From positions 558,001-622,000 of the forward strand of contig CAVXML010000011.1 of the NCBI GenBank assembly GCA_963763015.1: a DNA stretch of 64,000 nucleotides. The letters are read 5' to 3'. Position 1 is the stretch's first letter. Every line of letters starts with the position of its first letter. The notes below the pieces were generated by a model. That model was not told where the DNA came from and did not search any database. It worked only from the letters and a program-made list of their open reading frames with translations. This stretch comes from Fodinibacter sp963763015 (GTDB lineage Bacteria > Actinomycetota > Actinomycetes > Actinomycetales > Dermatophilaceae). This document shows, one piece after another, positions 40,674-48,745 of the stretch. The position numbers and the translations under genes are program-made.

Positions 40674-43600
40674 ATGGGGTTCGTGGAGCCCCCCGGGCCG
40701 GATACCGACCCCCTGCTGCGCGCGGACCGCGCACCCTCGCCGCGCACGCTCGTCGACGTGCTTCGGGACACCACCGAGGCCCACCCCGACTCAGCGGCCA
40801 TCGACAACGGCCGAGAAGTGCTGACCTACGACGAGCTGCTCACCTCTGCGGGCGAGGTGGCTGCCGCGCTGCACGAGGACGGCGTGGGCCGCGGTGACCG
40901 GGTGGGCGTGCGGATCCCGTCAGGGACGACCGACCTCTACGTCGCGATCCTCGGCATCCTGCTCGCGGGGGCGGCCTACGTGCCGGTGGACCACGACGAC
41001 CCCGACGAGCGGGCTCGGCTCGTCTTCGACGCGGCCGGCGTCGCCGCGGTCGTCACGGCCGACCTCGTCATCCTGTCCGCGCCGGGAGAGCTGGACTCCG
41101 TGGCCGAGCAGGAACCGACCCTCGCGGACGACGCGTGGGTCATCTTCACCTCGGGCTCGACAGGGACACCCAAGGGTGTCGCGGTGAGTCACCGAAGCGC
41201 GGCCGCCTTCGTCGACGCGGAGGCGCGGATGTTCCTGCAGGACAATCCGATCGCTCCCGGTGACCGCGTGATGGCCGGACTCTCCGTCGCCTTCGACGCC
41301 AGCTGCGAGGAGATGTGGCTGGCATGGCGCCACGGTGCCTGCCTCGTGCCTGCCCCCCGCTCCCTGGTCCGGTCGGGTATGGACCTCGGGCCGTGGCTGC
41401 GGGCAAACGACATCACGGTCGTCTCGACCGTGCCGACGCTCGTGGCCCTCTGGCCGGTGGACGCGCTCGACGACGTGCGCCTGCTGATCCTCGGGGGGGA
41501 GGCCTGCCCGCCGGAGATCGGCGCCCGCCTCGCGACCGCCGAGCGCGAGGTGTGGAACACCTACGGACCGACCGAGGCCACGGTGGTCGCGTGCGGCGCG
41601 CGGCTCACCGGGGAGCCACCCGTGCGGATAGGCCTTCCGCTCGACGGGTGGGACCTCGCGGTCGTCGACCGGGACGGCCGCCCCGTGCCCGACGGCGATG
41701 CCGGTGAGCTCATCATCGGTGGGGTCGGGCTCGCGAGGTACCTCGACCCGGTCAAGGACCGCGACGTGTACGCCGCGATGCCGTCCCTCGGCTGGGAGAG
41801 GGCCTACCGCAGCGGTGACATCGTGCGGTTCGACGGGGAGGGGCTCCTGTTCCAGGGGAGGTCCGACGACCAGGTGAAGGTCGGCGGCCGCCGCATCGAG
41901 CTCGGCGAGGTGGACAGCGCACTGCTCCGGCTGCCGGGCGTGAGCGGGGCTGCCGCGGCGGTGCGGCGCAGCGAGGCCGGCAACAGCCTCCTCGTGGGCT
42001 ATGTCACCACCGCCCCCGGGTTCGACGCCCGCGCCTCCGTCGAGCGGCTGCGGGCCACCATGCCGGCCGCGCTCGTCCCTCGGCTCGCGGTCGTCGACGA
42101 GCTGCCGACCCGCACCTCGGGCAAGATCGACCGCGACGCCCTTCCCTGGCCACCCCCCACGCACCGGGCGACTGCCCGCGGCGAGGGGTTCGAGGGAACC
42201 GCCGCCTGGGTCGCTGAGCACTGGGCCGCGATCCTGGGCGACGCGCCGGCGGCACCGGACGACGACTTCTTCGACCTCGGTGGTGGCAGCCTGACGGCGG
42301 CCCAGCTCGTGTCGCGGCTGCGACAGCGGTTCCCCGAGGTCACCGTGGCCGACGTCTACGAGCGCCCGCGGCTCGACGACCTCGCCGCCGCCCTCGACGA
42401 GATGCGGGCGCCCTCGGGCCGCGAGAACGCCCCGGTGCTCCCCGTCCCGGTGACCACCCAGGCCGCCCAGCTCGTCGCGACCCTGGGTTTCCGGTCGATC
42501 GGTGCCCTGCGCTGGTTCACGTGGGTCGGCGCCGGGGCGCTCGTGGGTCGCTCCCTGTTCGGCCTCGACTGGCTGCCCTCGGTGGCCTGGGGCTGGGTGG
42601 CCCTGGGCTGGCTCCTCCTCGTCAACCCCTGGGGTCGCGTCGTCCTCGCTGCCGGGGCCGCCCGGACCGTGCTCGCCGGGATGCGGCCCGGAACGCACCC
42701 TCGCGGGGGAGGAGTGCACCTTCGCCTCTGGCTCGCGGAACGACTCGTCGACGAGCTCGGTGCCACGAACCTGTCGGCGGCGCCGCTCGTGCGCACGTAC
42801 GCCCGGCTGCTCGGCTGCCGAGTCGGCAACCACGTCGACCTGCACAGCGTTCCCCCGGTGACGGGGCTCCTGTGGCTGGGAGAGGGCTGTTCCGTCGAGC
42901 CCGAGGTCGACCTCGCCGGGCACTGGCTCGACGGCGGCCACCTGCACATCGGGACGGTCCGGGTCGGCGCCGGCGCGCGGGTGGGCGCGCGCAGCACCCT
43001 GCTCCCGGGAGCCGACATCGGGGAGCGGGCCGAGGTCGCGCCGGGGTCGGCCGTGTTCGACCGCGTCCCCGACGACGAGTCGTGGTCAGGTGCTCCTGCC
43101 CGCTTCTCCGGGGCGGCCCGGGGCCCCTGGCAGGAGGACCGCCCAGCCAACCGCCCGGCGTGGGTCGTCGTGTACGCCGCGTCCGCGGTCGGCCTCTCGC
43201 TGCTCCCGGTGGTCGCCGTGCTCGCCGGCCTCGCCGTGGCGGCCCCCGCACTGAGGCAGGCGGAGGGCCTCGGCGAGGCGCTCGGCACCGCCCTCCGCTG
43301 GGTCCCCGTCTCGTCCGTGGTCTCGCTGCTGACCCTTGTCGCGCTCGTCCTCGGTGTGGTGCGGCTCCTCTCACGGGGCCTGGAGCGCGGTCACCACCCC
43401 GTCCATGGTCGGCGGGCGTGGCAGGCATGGGCCATCCTGCGCGTCCTCGACGAGGCCCGGACCTGGCTGTTCCCCCTGTACTCCTCGGCCCTGACGCCCG
43501 CCTGGCTCCGGGCCCTCGGTGCGGACGTCGGCTCGGGAGTGGAGGCGTCGACGGTGCTCATGATCCCTCCCTTCGTGCGGGTCGGCGCGGGCGCGTTCCT

Positions 43601-44549
43601 GGCGGACGACACCCTCGTCGGCGGGTACGAGCTCGGCGGCGGGTGGCTGCGCGTCGAGCACGTCCGGGTCGGCAAGGGGGCCTTCGTCGGCAACTCCGGC
43701 ATGGCGGCCCCGGGTCGGAAGGTCCCCAAGCACGCGCTCGTCGCGGTGCTCTCCGCCGCGCCCCGGCGCGGCACCGCGAAGCCGGGAACCTCGTGGCTGG
43801 GCAGCCCACCCCGCCCGCTCAGGCGCGAGGCTGACGAGACCGACACGGCCCGGACGCACTCGCCCGCGACCCGGCTCCGGGTGGCCCGAGGGCTGGTCGA
43901 GGCCTGCCGGGTCGTGCCGGTGTGGGTCCACACGGCGATCGCGGTCCTGGTCGTCGCGGCCCTGCTGGCTCTGCTCGAGCGGGGACCCTGGTGGGCGGTG
44001 GCCCTGGGCGGCGCGGTCCTGCTCGCGGCCGGCTTCGTGGCCGGGGCGGTGACCGTCGTCTCCAAGTGGCTCCTCGTCGGGCGGCTGGTGCCCTCGGAGC
44101 ACCCGCTGTGGAGCTCGTTCGTCTGGCGCAACGAGCTGGCCGACACCTTCGTGGAAGTGGTGGCCGCGCCGTGGTTCGCCCGCGCCGCGACCGGCTCGGC
44201 TGCGCTCAACGCCTGGCTCCGGGCGATGGGGTCACGGGTGGGGCGAGGAGTGTGGTGCGAGACGTACTGGCTCCCCGAGGCGGACCTCATCGAGCTGCGG
44301 GACGGCGCCACGGTCGGGCGGGGCTGCGTCGTGCAGACCCACCTGTTCCACGACCGGATCCTGTCGATGGACCGGGTCACGGTCGCCGAGGGCGGGACCC
44401 TGGGGCCCAACTCGGTCATCCTGCCGGCCGCCCGGATCGGCAGGCACGCGACCGTCGGCCCCGTGTCACTCGTCATGCGTGGCGAGTCGGTCCCCGACCG
44501 GACACGGTGGATCGGCAATCCTGTCGGACCGTGGGCGGACGACGAGTGA
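40674..44549 (+). CDS. Pls/PosA-type nonribosomal peptide synthetase (A-T-membrane terminal domain)
   Basis: About 1291 residues. The adenylation domain is at ~25-490, with A3 FTSGSTGTPKG (~157), A5 NTYGPTEATVV, A7 YRSGDIVRF and the A10 lysine in TSGKIDRDALP (~484). The carrier domain is at ~505-575 with the phosphopantetheine Ser in FFDLGGGSLTA (~539). The rest resembles the terminal domain of epsilon-polylysine synthetase-type enzymes (TIGR02353): about six membrane helices alternating with three left-handed-helix (hexapeptide) modules at ~753-810, 952-1049 and 1186-1289. Length and order match Pls. Hand alignment gives specificity residues D-A-E-S-I-G-T-V-V-K, close to known lysine codes. 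No condensation domain is present, as in Pls. GTG 40683, after a CACAAT box, is an alternative start. Confidence 0.9.
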   Translation: MGFVEPPGPDTDPLLRADRAPSPRTLVDVLRDTTEAHPDSAAIDNGREVLTYDELLTSAGEVAAALHEDGVGRGDRVGVRIPSGTTDLYVAILGILLAGAAYVPVDHDDPDERARLVFDAAGVAAVVTADLVILSAPGELDSVAEQEPTLADDAWVIFTSGSTGTPKGVAVSHRSAAAFVDAEARMFLQDNPIAPGDRVMAGLSVAFDASCEEMWLAWRHGACLVPAPRSLVRSGMDLGPWLRANDITVVSTVPTLVALWPVDALDDVRLLILGGEACPPEIGARLATAEREVWNTYGPTEATVVACGARLTGEPPVRIGLPLDGWDLAVVDRDGRPVPDGDAGELIIGGVGLARYLDPVKDRDVYAAMPSLGWERAYRSGDIVRFDGEGLLFQGRSDDQVKVGGRRIELGEVDSALLRLPGVSGAAAAVRRSEAGNSLLVGYVTTAPGFDARASVERLRATMPAALVPRLAVVDELPTRTSGKIDRDALPWPPPTHRATARGEGFEGTAAWVAEHWAAILGDAPAAPDDDFFDLGGGSLTAAQLVSRLRQRFPEVTVADVYERPRLDDLAAALDEMRAPSGRENAPVLPVPVTTQAAQLVATLGFRSIGALRWFTWVGAGALVGRSLFGLDWLPSVAWGWVALGWLLLVNPWGRVVLAAGAARTVLAGMRPGTHPRGGGVHLRLWLAERLVDELGATNLSAAPLVRTYARLLGCRVGNHVDLHSVPPVTGLLWLGEGCSVEPEVDLAGHWLDGGHLHIGTVRVGAGARVGARSTLLPGADIGERAEVAPGSAVFDRVPDDESWSGAPARFSGAARGPWQEDRPANRPAWVVVYAASAVGLSLLPVVAVLAGLAVAAPALRQAEGLGEALGTALRWVPVSSVVSLLTLVALVLGVVRLLSRGLERGHHPVHGRRAWQAWAILRVLDEARTWLFPLYSSALTPAWLRALGADVGSGVEASTVLMIPPFVRVGAGAFLADDTLVGGYELGGGWLRVEHVRVGKGAFVGNSGMAAPGRKVPKHALVAVLSAAPRRGTAKPGTSWLGSPPRPLRREADETDTARTHSPATRLRVARGLVEACRVVPVWVHTAIAVLVVAALLALLERGPWWAVALGGAVLLAAGFVAGAVTVVSKWLLVGRLVPSEHPLWSSFVWRNELADTFVEVVAAPWFARAATGSAALNAWLRAMGSRVGRGVWCETYWLPEADLIELRDGATVGRGCVVQTHLFHDRILSMDRVTVAEGGTLGPNSVILPAARIGRHATVGPVSLVMRGESVPDRTRWIGNPVGPWADDE

Positions 44550-45868
44550 ACGCAGCCGTCGACCCCTACCTGCCCGGGCACGGTGACGCCCGGTACCGCG
44601 TCGACCACTACGACCTCGACCTGCAGTACAAGGTGGCCACCAACGCCCTCGAGGGACGGGCGGAGCTGCTGGTCACGGCGGCCGAGGAGCTGCCCGAGCT
44701 CGTCGTGGACCTCCATGGGCTGTCGGTGACGTCGCTGCGGGTGACCGGTGCCAGCGTGGCGCGCTGGACCCATCGCGCCTCGCGGATCCGAGTCCGCCTG
44801 CGGACGGCCGTTCCGGAGGGGACGCCTCTCGTCGTGTCGATCTCCTACCGGGGACAGCCCCGTCCCATGCCCGGCCCGGACGGCCCCGCCGGGTGGGAGG
44901 AGCTCACGGACGGCGTGCTCGTGGCAGCCCAGCCGCACGGGGCACCGACCTGGTTCCCCTGCAACGACTGGATGGCGGACAAGGCCACGTACCGGGTCGC
45001 CGTGCGCACCGACCCCGGCTACCGCGTCGTCTCGAACGGCGTCCTCACCGCCGAGCGCAAGGTCGGGCGTCGGGTCGAGTGGGTGCACGAGCAGCACCGC
45101 CCCATGGCGTCCTACCTGGCCACCCTCCAGATCGGCAAGTACGGGCTGGAGCGGCAGGCCAGCGCGGCGGGCACGTCGTGGGTCGCCGGGCCACCCGCGC
45201 GGATGCCGGCCGTCCGGGCCGCGTTCGCCGACCAGCCCCGCATGCTGGAGCGGTTCTCTGAGCTGTTCGGCCCCTACCCCTTCGACGGCTACACCGCCGT
45301 GGTGACCGAGGACCCCCTCGAGATCCCGCTGGAGTCCCAGGGGCTGTCGACCTTCGGCAGCAACCACCTCACCCGCGACTGGGAGGTGCAGCGCCTCGTG
45401 GCCCACGAGCTCGCGCACCAGTGGTTCGGCAACGCGGTCACCGCCCGCTCGTTGCGCGACATCTGGCTGCACGAGGGCTTCGCCTGCTACGCCGAGTGGC
45501 TGTGGTCGGAGGCGGCCGGGCGCACCACGGCCGACGAGGAGGCCGAGCGGCACCACGGCATCCTGATGCGTCTGCCGCAGGACCTCGTGCTGGTCGACCC
45601 CGGGGCACAGCGGGTCTTCGACGACCGGGTCTACAAGCGCGGTGCGCTGACGCTGCACTCCCTGCGGCGGGTCGTCGGCGACCAGACCTTCTTCACCCTG
45701 CTCCGGTCCTGGGTGGACGGGCACCGCTTCGGAACCGTCACCACGGCCGACTTCGAGGCGGCGGTCCTCCGGGTCACCGGCTCTTCGCACCAGGACCTTC
45801 TGCACCCCTGGCTGCGCGAGGCAGTGCTCCCCACGTTGCGCCCGGTCAGGTCATCACCGCGATGGTGA
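44546..45868 (+). CDS. M1-family zinc aminopeptidase
   Basis: A 440-residue metallopeptidase, shorter than PepN because it stops after the catalytic domain. The zinc site is HELAHQW (His287, His291) with Glu310 in LHEGFACYAEWL; the active-site Tyr lies nearby in the C-terminal helices. The GxMEN exopeptidase loop is replaced by ESQGLSTFG, as in many actinobacterial M1 proteins. The frame is open far upstream, but GTG 44546 overlaps the synthetase stop by 4 bases (GTGA) and starts the conserved sequence (VNAAVDPYLPGHGDARY). Coupling to the synthetase suggests a role in trimming or resisting its product, which is inference. Confidence 0.9.
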   Translation: MNAAVDPYLPGHGDARYRVDHYDLDLQYKVATNALEGRAELLVTAAEELPELVVDLHGLSVTSLRVTGASVARWTHRASRIRVRLRTAVPEGTPLVVSISYRGQPRPMPGPDGPAGWEELTDGVLVAAQPHGAPTWFPCNDWMADKATYRVAVRTDPGYRVVSNGVLTAERKVGRRVEWVHEQHRPMASYLATLQIGKYGLERQASAAGTSWVAGPPARMPAVRAAFADQPRMLERFSELFGPYPFDGYTAVVTEDPLEIPLESQGLSTFGSNHLTRDWEVQRLVAHELAHQWFGNAVTARSLRDIWLHEGFACYAEWLWSEAAGRTTADEEAERHHGILMRLPQDLVLVDPGAQRVFDDRVYKRGALTLHSLRRVVGDQTFFTLLRSWVDGHRFGTVTTADFEAAVLRVTGSSHQDLLHPWLREAVLPTLRPVRSSPRW

Positions 45869-46493
45869 CGACGACCCGTGGACCCACGGTCCACCTGCCC
45901 CGGACGCCCAGGGCTCCCGCCGCGAACGTCCCCGCCGCCGAGAGGCTCACCTGAACTGCGTCGTGGTCGAGGACCACGCCATGGCGCGGGTACCACGCCT
46001 TGTAGGTGGCCTCCTTGGCGCAGAACAGCACTGTCTCCCATGGGATGCCGGGCGCCTCCGTGGTCAGTCGGGCCACGGCCCCACGCTCCGGCCCTGACGC
46101 GACGACGTCGATCACCCCGGCCGGAAGCGGCATCCGTGGCTCGGCATCGAGACCGATCCCTCGCAGGCCGGGGAAGGCCCCGCCGGCCCGCGCGACCACC
46201 GCCCCCGTCCAGCCGGCGCAGTGTGCGATGCTCCCGATCACTCCCTGCGGCCAGGTTGGTGCGCCCCGTGCGTCACGTGCCACGGCCGTCTCGGCCGCGC
46301 CCGTTCCCAACCGCGACAGGGCCACCCTGGCGCACTCACGACCGGTCGCGAACTCCGCGAGGCGCCTGGGGCCGGCGCCGGCGACGAGGGCGCGCTCCTC
46401 CGGGAGCAGGCGGTCCGCGGGCACGAGGAGCTCCGTGGCGCCCAGGCCGATCCGCCAGAAGGGGTTCCGCGGCGATGCCCGGTACCGGCCCAT
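45846..46493 (-). CDS. Sfp-type 4'-phosphopantetheinyl transferase
   Basis: A 215-residue enzyme that attaches the phosphopantetheine arm of CoA to carrier-domain Ser residues. The two signatures are GIGLDAEPR (Asp116, Glu118; Mg/CoA) and FCAKEATYKAWYP (Lys160, Glu161, Lys165). The N-terminal half (ATGRECARVALSRLG, SIAHCAGWTGAVVA) is standard for Sfp/EntD-type transferases. It overlaps the aminopeptidase end tail-to-tail by 23 bases and diverges from nuoB across only 18 bases. The obvious target is the carrier domain of the adjacent synthetase. Confidence 0.9.
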   Translation of the reverse strand: MGRYRASPRNPFWRIGLGATELLVPADRLLPEERALVAGAGPRRLAEFATGRECARVALSRLGTGAAETAVARDARGAPTWPQGVIGSIAHCAGWTGAVVARAGGAFPGLRGIGLDAEPRMPLPAGVIDVVASGPERGAVARLTTEAPGIPWETVLFCAKEATYKAWYPRHGVVLDHDAVQVSLSAAGTFAAGALGVRGRWTVGPRVVVTIAVMT

Positions 46494-46498
46494 GCGAC

Positions 46499-46504
46499 TA
46501 GGGT
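46499..46504 (+). promoter_or_regulatory. Leaderless-type -10 box for nuoB
   Basis: TAGGGT ends 7 bases before GTG 46512. The divergent transferase starts at 46493, so both start sites share an 18-base gap. Confidence 0.5.
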
Positions 46505-46511
46505 GCCAGTC

Positions 46512-47090
46512 GTGAGCGTGGACCTGCCGATGCCCCGGGTGGGGCCGGTCGCCGAGCATGCGCCCAAGCCGATCCGGGTCGTGCTCAACTGGGGTCGGCG
46601 CTACTCGCTCTGGGTCTTCAACTTCGGCCTCGCGTGCTGCGCGATCGAGTTCATCGCCACCTCGATGGGGCGGCACGACTTCATCCGGCTGGGGGTCATC
46701 CCCTTCGCTCCCGGACCACGCCAGGCCGACCTCATGGTCGTGTCCGGCACGGTGACCGACAAGATGGCCCCGGCGATCCGGCGCCTCTACGACCAGATGC
46801 CCGAGCCGAAGTACGTCATCTCGTTCGGGGCCTGCTCCAACACCGGCGGGCCGTACTGGGACTCGTACTCGGTGACCAAGGGGGTCGACCAGGTCATCCC
46901 CGTCGACGTCTACGTGCCCGGGTGCCCCCCGCGCCCGGAGGCGCTGCTCCAGGGCATCATCCGGCTCCAGGAGAAGATCGCCGACGAGCGGGTGAGCGGC
47001 GCCGCGATCGGTGCCCGCCAGCAGCGGTTCGCCGGACACCGCACCGCCGAGGCGGCCGAGGTCACCCGAGAGCTCGTGACCCGACCGTGA
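46512..47090 (+). CDS. nuoB: NADH-quinone oxidoreductase subunit B
   Basis: A 192-residue subunit that carries the N2 iron-sulfur cluster, the last electron carrier before quinone. The ligands are present: adjacent Cys42-Cys43 (LACCAIEF), Cys108 (GACSNTGG) and Cys138 (PGCPPRPE). The usual PGPRQADLMVVSGTVTDKMA stretch is intact. It is 20-40 residues longer at the C-terminus than minimal NuoB proteins (QQRFAGHRTAEAAEVTRELV). GTG 46512 follows a -10 box without a ribosome site, so nuoB has an independent start. Confidence 0.93.
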   Translation: MSVDLPMPRVGPVAEHAPKPIRVVLNWGRRYSLWVFNFGLACCAIEFIATSMGRHDFIRLGVIPFAPGPRQADLMVVSGTVTDKMAPAIRRLYDQMPEPKYVISFGACSNTGGPYWDSYSVTKGVDQVIPVDVYVPGCPPRPEALLQGIIRLQEKIADERVSGAAIGARQQRFAGHRTAEAAEVTRELVTRP

Positions 47091-47479
47091 GCGACCGCGG
47101 CCCCGACGCCGGCCAGGCTCAGCTCATCTCGACCCCGAGCCTGCTCGTGCTGGCCGTCGTCGCGTTCGTCGTCGAGGTCGCGCTGTTCGGGGGAGTGGGC
47201 GCCATCGCCTACGAGCTTGTCGGCGGGGGCCTGGGCGGGTGGTTGGCCGCCGCCGTGGCAACAGCGGCCGTGCTCGTGGTGTGGGGCCTGTTCATCGCCC
47301 CCAAGGCCCGGCGCCGCCTGAGTGCGCGAGCCCGCGTGGTGCTCTCCGCAGCCCTGTGCGTGGCGACGGCCTACGGACTCGTGCGCACGGACCATCCCTG
47401 GTGGGGGTGGTTCGTCGCGGTCGCCGGCGTCACCGTCGTCGCAGCCCAGCTCGTCCTGCCGACTCACCGGGACCGCTGA
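47087..47479 (+). CDS. YrdB-like (DUF2568) membrane protein
   Basis: A 130-residue protein with four hydrophobic helices. VWGLFIAPKARRRLS is the diagnostic DUF2568/YrdB stretch, with conserved Glu in helix 1 (FVVEVALFGGVGAIAYEL). The role is unknown. GTG 47087 overlaps the nuoB stop by 4 bases, so it is co-translated with nuoB although it is not a complex I subunit, and it separates nuoB from nuoC. Confidence 0.78.
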   Translation: MSDRGPDAGQAQLISTPSLLVLAVVAFVVEVALFGGVGAIAYELVGGGLGGWLAAAVATAAVLVVWGLFIAPKARRRLSARARVVLSAALCVATAYGLVRTDHPWWGWFVAVAGVTVVAAQLVLPTHRDR

Positions 47480-47517
47480 CCCCCTGTCCTGCCCTGTTCA
47501 GCCCGGCCCGTTGTCCC

Positions 47518-47523
47518 TACGCT
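47518..47523 (+). promoter_or_regulatory. Leaderless-type -10 box
   Basis: TACGCT ends 6 bases before ATG 47530, with no ribosome site. Confidence 0.5.
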
Positions 47524-47529
47524 GGCCCG

Positions 47530-48168
47530 ATGGGGACGATCAGCATGAACAAGGCAATCCACGGGGCCTTCCGCCGGGACCTGGACCGCTTCGCGCGGGC
47601 CCTCGAGACCTTTCCGGCCGGCGACGCGGCCCGTGCCACCCAGCTCGCCACCGCCTGGGACAACCTCGACGCCCAGCTGACCGACCACCACCAGGGGGAG
47701 CACGCCATCGCCTGGCCGCACCTGGAGCGCGCCGGTGTCTCTCGGCAGCTGCTCGATGAGATGGACGCCGAGCACCACGTCATGGCGGCCGCCCTCGACC
47801 GCGCCCGTACGGCGGTGCACGACCTGCGCGACGACCCGTCGGCCCCGCGGGCCGACGCCGCGGCCGACGCGGTCCGTCAGCTCCGCACCGCGACGGTCGC
47901 GCACCTCGAGCACGAGGAGGCCGAGCTCGAGGAGTTCTTCGTGGCCAACGAGGACCACCCGGAGCTCCAGGCCATGGCCCGCGAGTTCCGCAGGCGCAGT
48001 CCATCCTTCGCCGGCCGCTTCTTCAGCTGGGTGACCGACGGCGCAACGACGGAGGAGACGGCCGCGGTCCGCAGCCACATGCCGGGACCGGTGTTCGCCC
48101 TCCTCACCCGGGTCTGGGGGCGCGGCTACCGCAAGGACATCGCCCCGCTGTGGCGGGACGCTTCCTGA
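47530..48168 (+). CDS. Hemerythrin-domain protein
   Basis: A 212-residue helical protein. The first 150 residues have the hemerythrin iron-ligand pattern: HGAFRRDLDRF, TDHHQGEHAIAWPHLE, DAEHHVMAAALDRA and ATVAHLEHEEAELEEFF, with His and Glu spaced as in the HHE four-helix bundle. A di-iron site could sense or carry O2 or NO. Residues 150-212 are a helical tail (GRFFSWVTDGATTEET). It is monocistronic with its own start box and sits between nuoB and nuoC. Confidence 0.88.
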   Translation: MGTISMNKAIHGAFRRDLDRFARALETFPAGDAARATQLATAWDNLDAQLTDHHQGEHAIAWPHLERAGVSRQLLDEMDAEHHVMAAALDRARTAVHDLRDDPSAPRADAAADAVRQLRTATVAHLEHEEAELEEFFVANEDHPELQAMAREFRRRSPSFAGRFFSWVTDGATTEETAAVRSHMPGPVFALLTRVWGRGYRKDIAPLWRDAS

Positions 48169-48211
48169 CCTGCCCGCGTTCGCACGTCCGCCGCCAGGGC
48201 AGACCGGTCGA

Positions 48212-48217
48212 TAGGCT
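48212..48217 (+). promoter_or_regulatory. Leaderless-type -10 box for nuoC
   Basis: TAGGCT ends 6 bases before GTG 48224; it would drive the nuoC-H-I-J-K-L-M-N run. Confidence 0.5.
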
Positions 48218-48223
48218 GCCGGG

Positions 48224-48745
48224 GTGGCCGACGAGACGCGGGTGGTGGATGCCGGGGAGTGGCGCGCCGCCCTCGTCGCCGCCCGCGACGAGGGCTTCCG
48301 GTTCTTCGACTGGTTGAGCGCCGTCGACCGCACCGACGACGAGGTGGCCCCGGGGTTCGACGTCACCGCGCACCTGCTCGACGTGAGGACGCCGGGGGCG
48401 CTGCGGGGCGTCCTCCTCGTCACCCGGGTCGCCGACGGTCGCCCCGTCGACTCGGTCACCGGGGTCTTCGCCGGCGCGGCCTGGCACGAGCGCGAGACGT
48501 GCGAGATGTTCGGGATCGACTTCGCCGGCTTCGACGACGGCAGCGGCCTGGCCATCCGCCCCCTGCTGCTCCCCGACGGCTTCGAGGGCACCCCGCTGCG
48601 CAAGTCGTTCCAGCTCGCCGCGCGCGCCTCCAAGCCGTGGCCCGGGGGCAAGGAGCCCGGCGAGGGCCACGAGTCCGCCAAGTCGCCGAGCCGCCGCCGT
48701 GTGCAGGCACCGGGTGTCCCACCCCCGGAATGGGGTCCGAGATGA
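48224..48745 (+). CDS. nuoC: NADH-quinone oxidoreductase subunit C
   Basis: A 173-residue peripheral-arm subunit. FFDWLSAVDRTDD near the N-terminus and the signature AWHERETCEMFGIDFAG identify NuoC, which normally supports NuoD at the quinone site. The C-terminal ~30 residues are low-complexity (PGGKEPGEGHESAKSPSRRR). nuoD should follow but does not: the stop overlaps nuoH directly (ATGA). This is the first gene of a tightly overlapping unit. Confidence 0.9.
   Translation: MADETRVVDAGEWRAALVAARDEGFRFFDWLSAVDRTDDEVAPGFDVTAHLLDVRTPGALRGVLLVTRVADGRPVDSVTGVFAGAAWHERETCEMFGIDFAGFDDGSGLAIRPLLLPDGFEGTPLRKSFQLAARASKPWPGGKEPGEGHESAKSPSRRRVQAPGVPPPEWGPR

Noticed and set aside
43391..45805. 804-codon minus-strand frame opposite the synthetase and aminopeptidase
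   Set aside because: Shadow of two well-supported plus-strand genes; low-complexity product.
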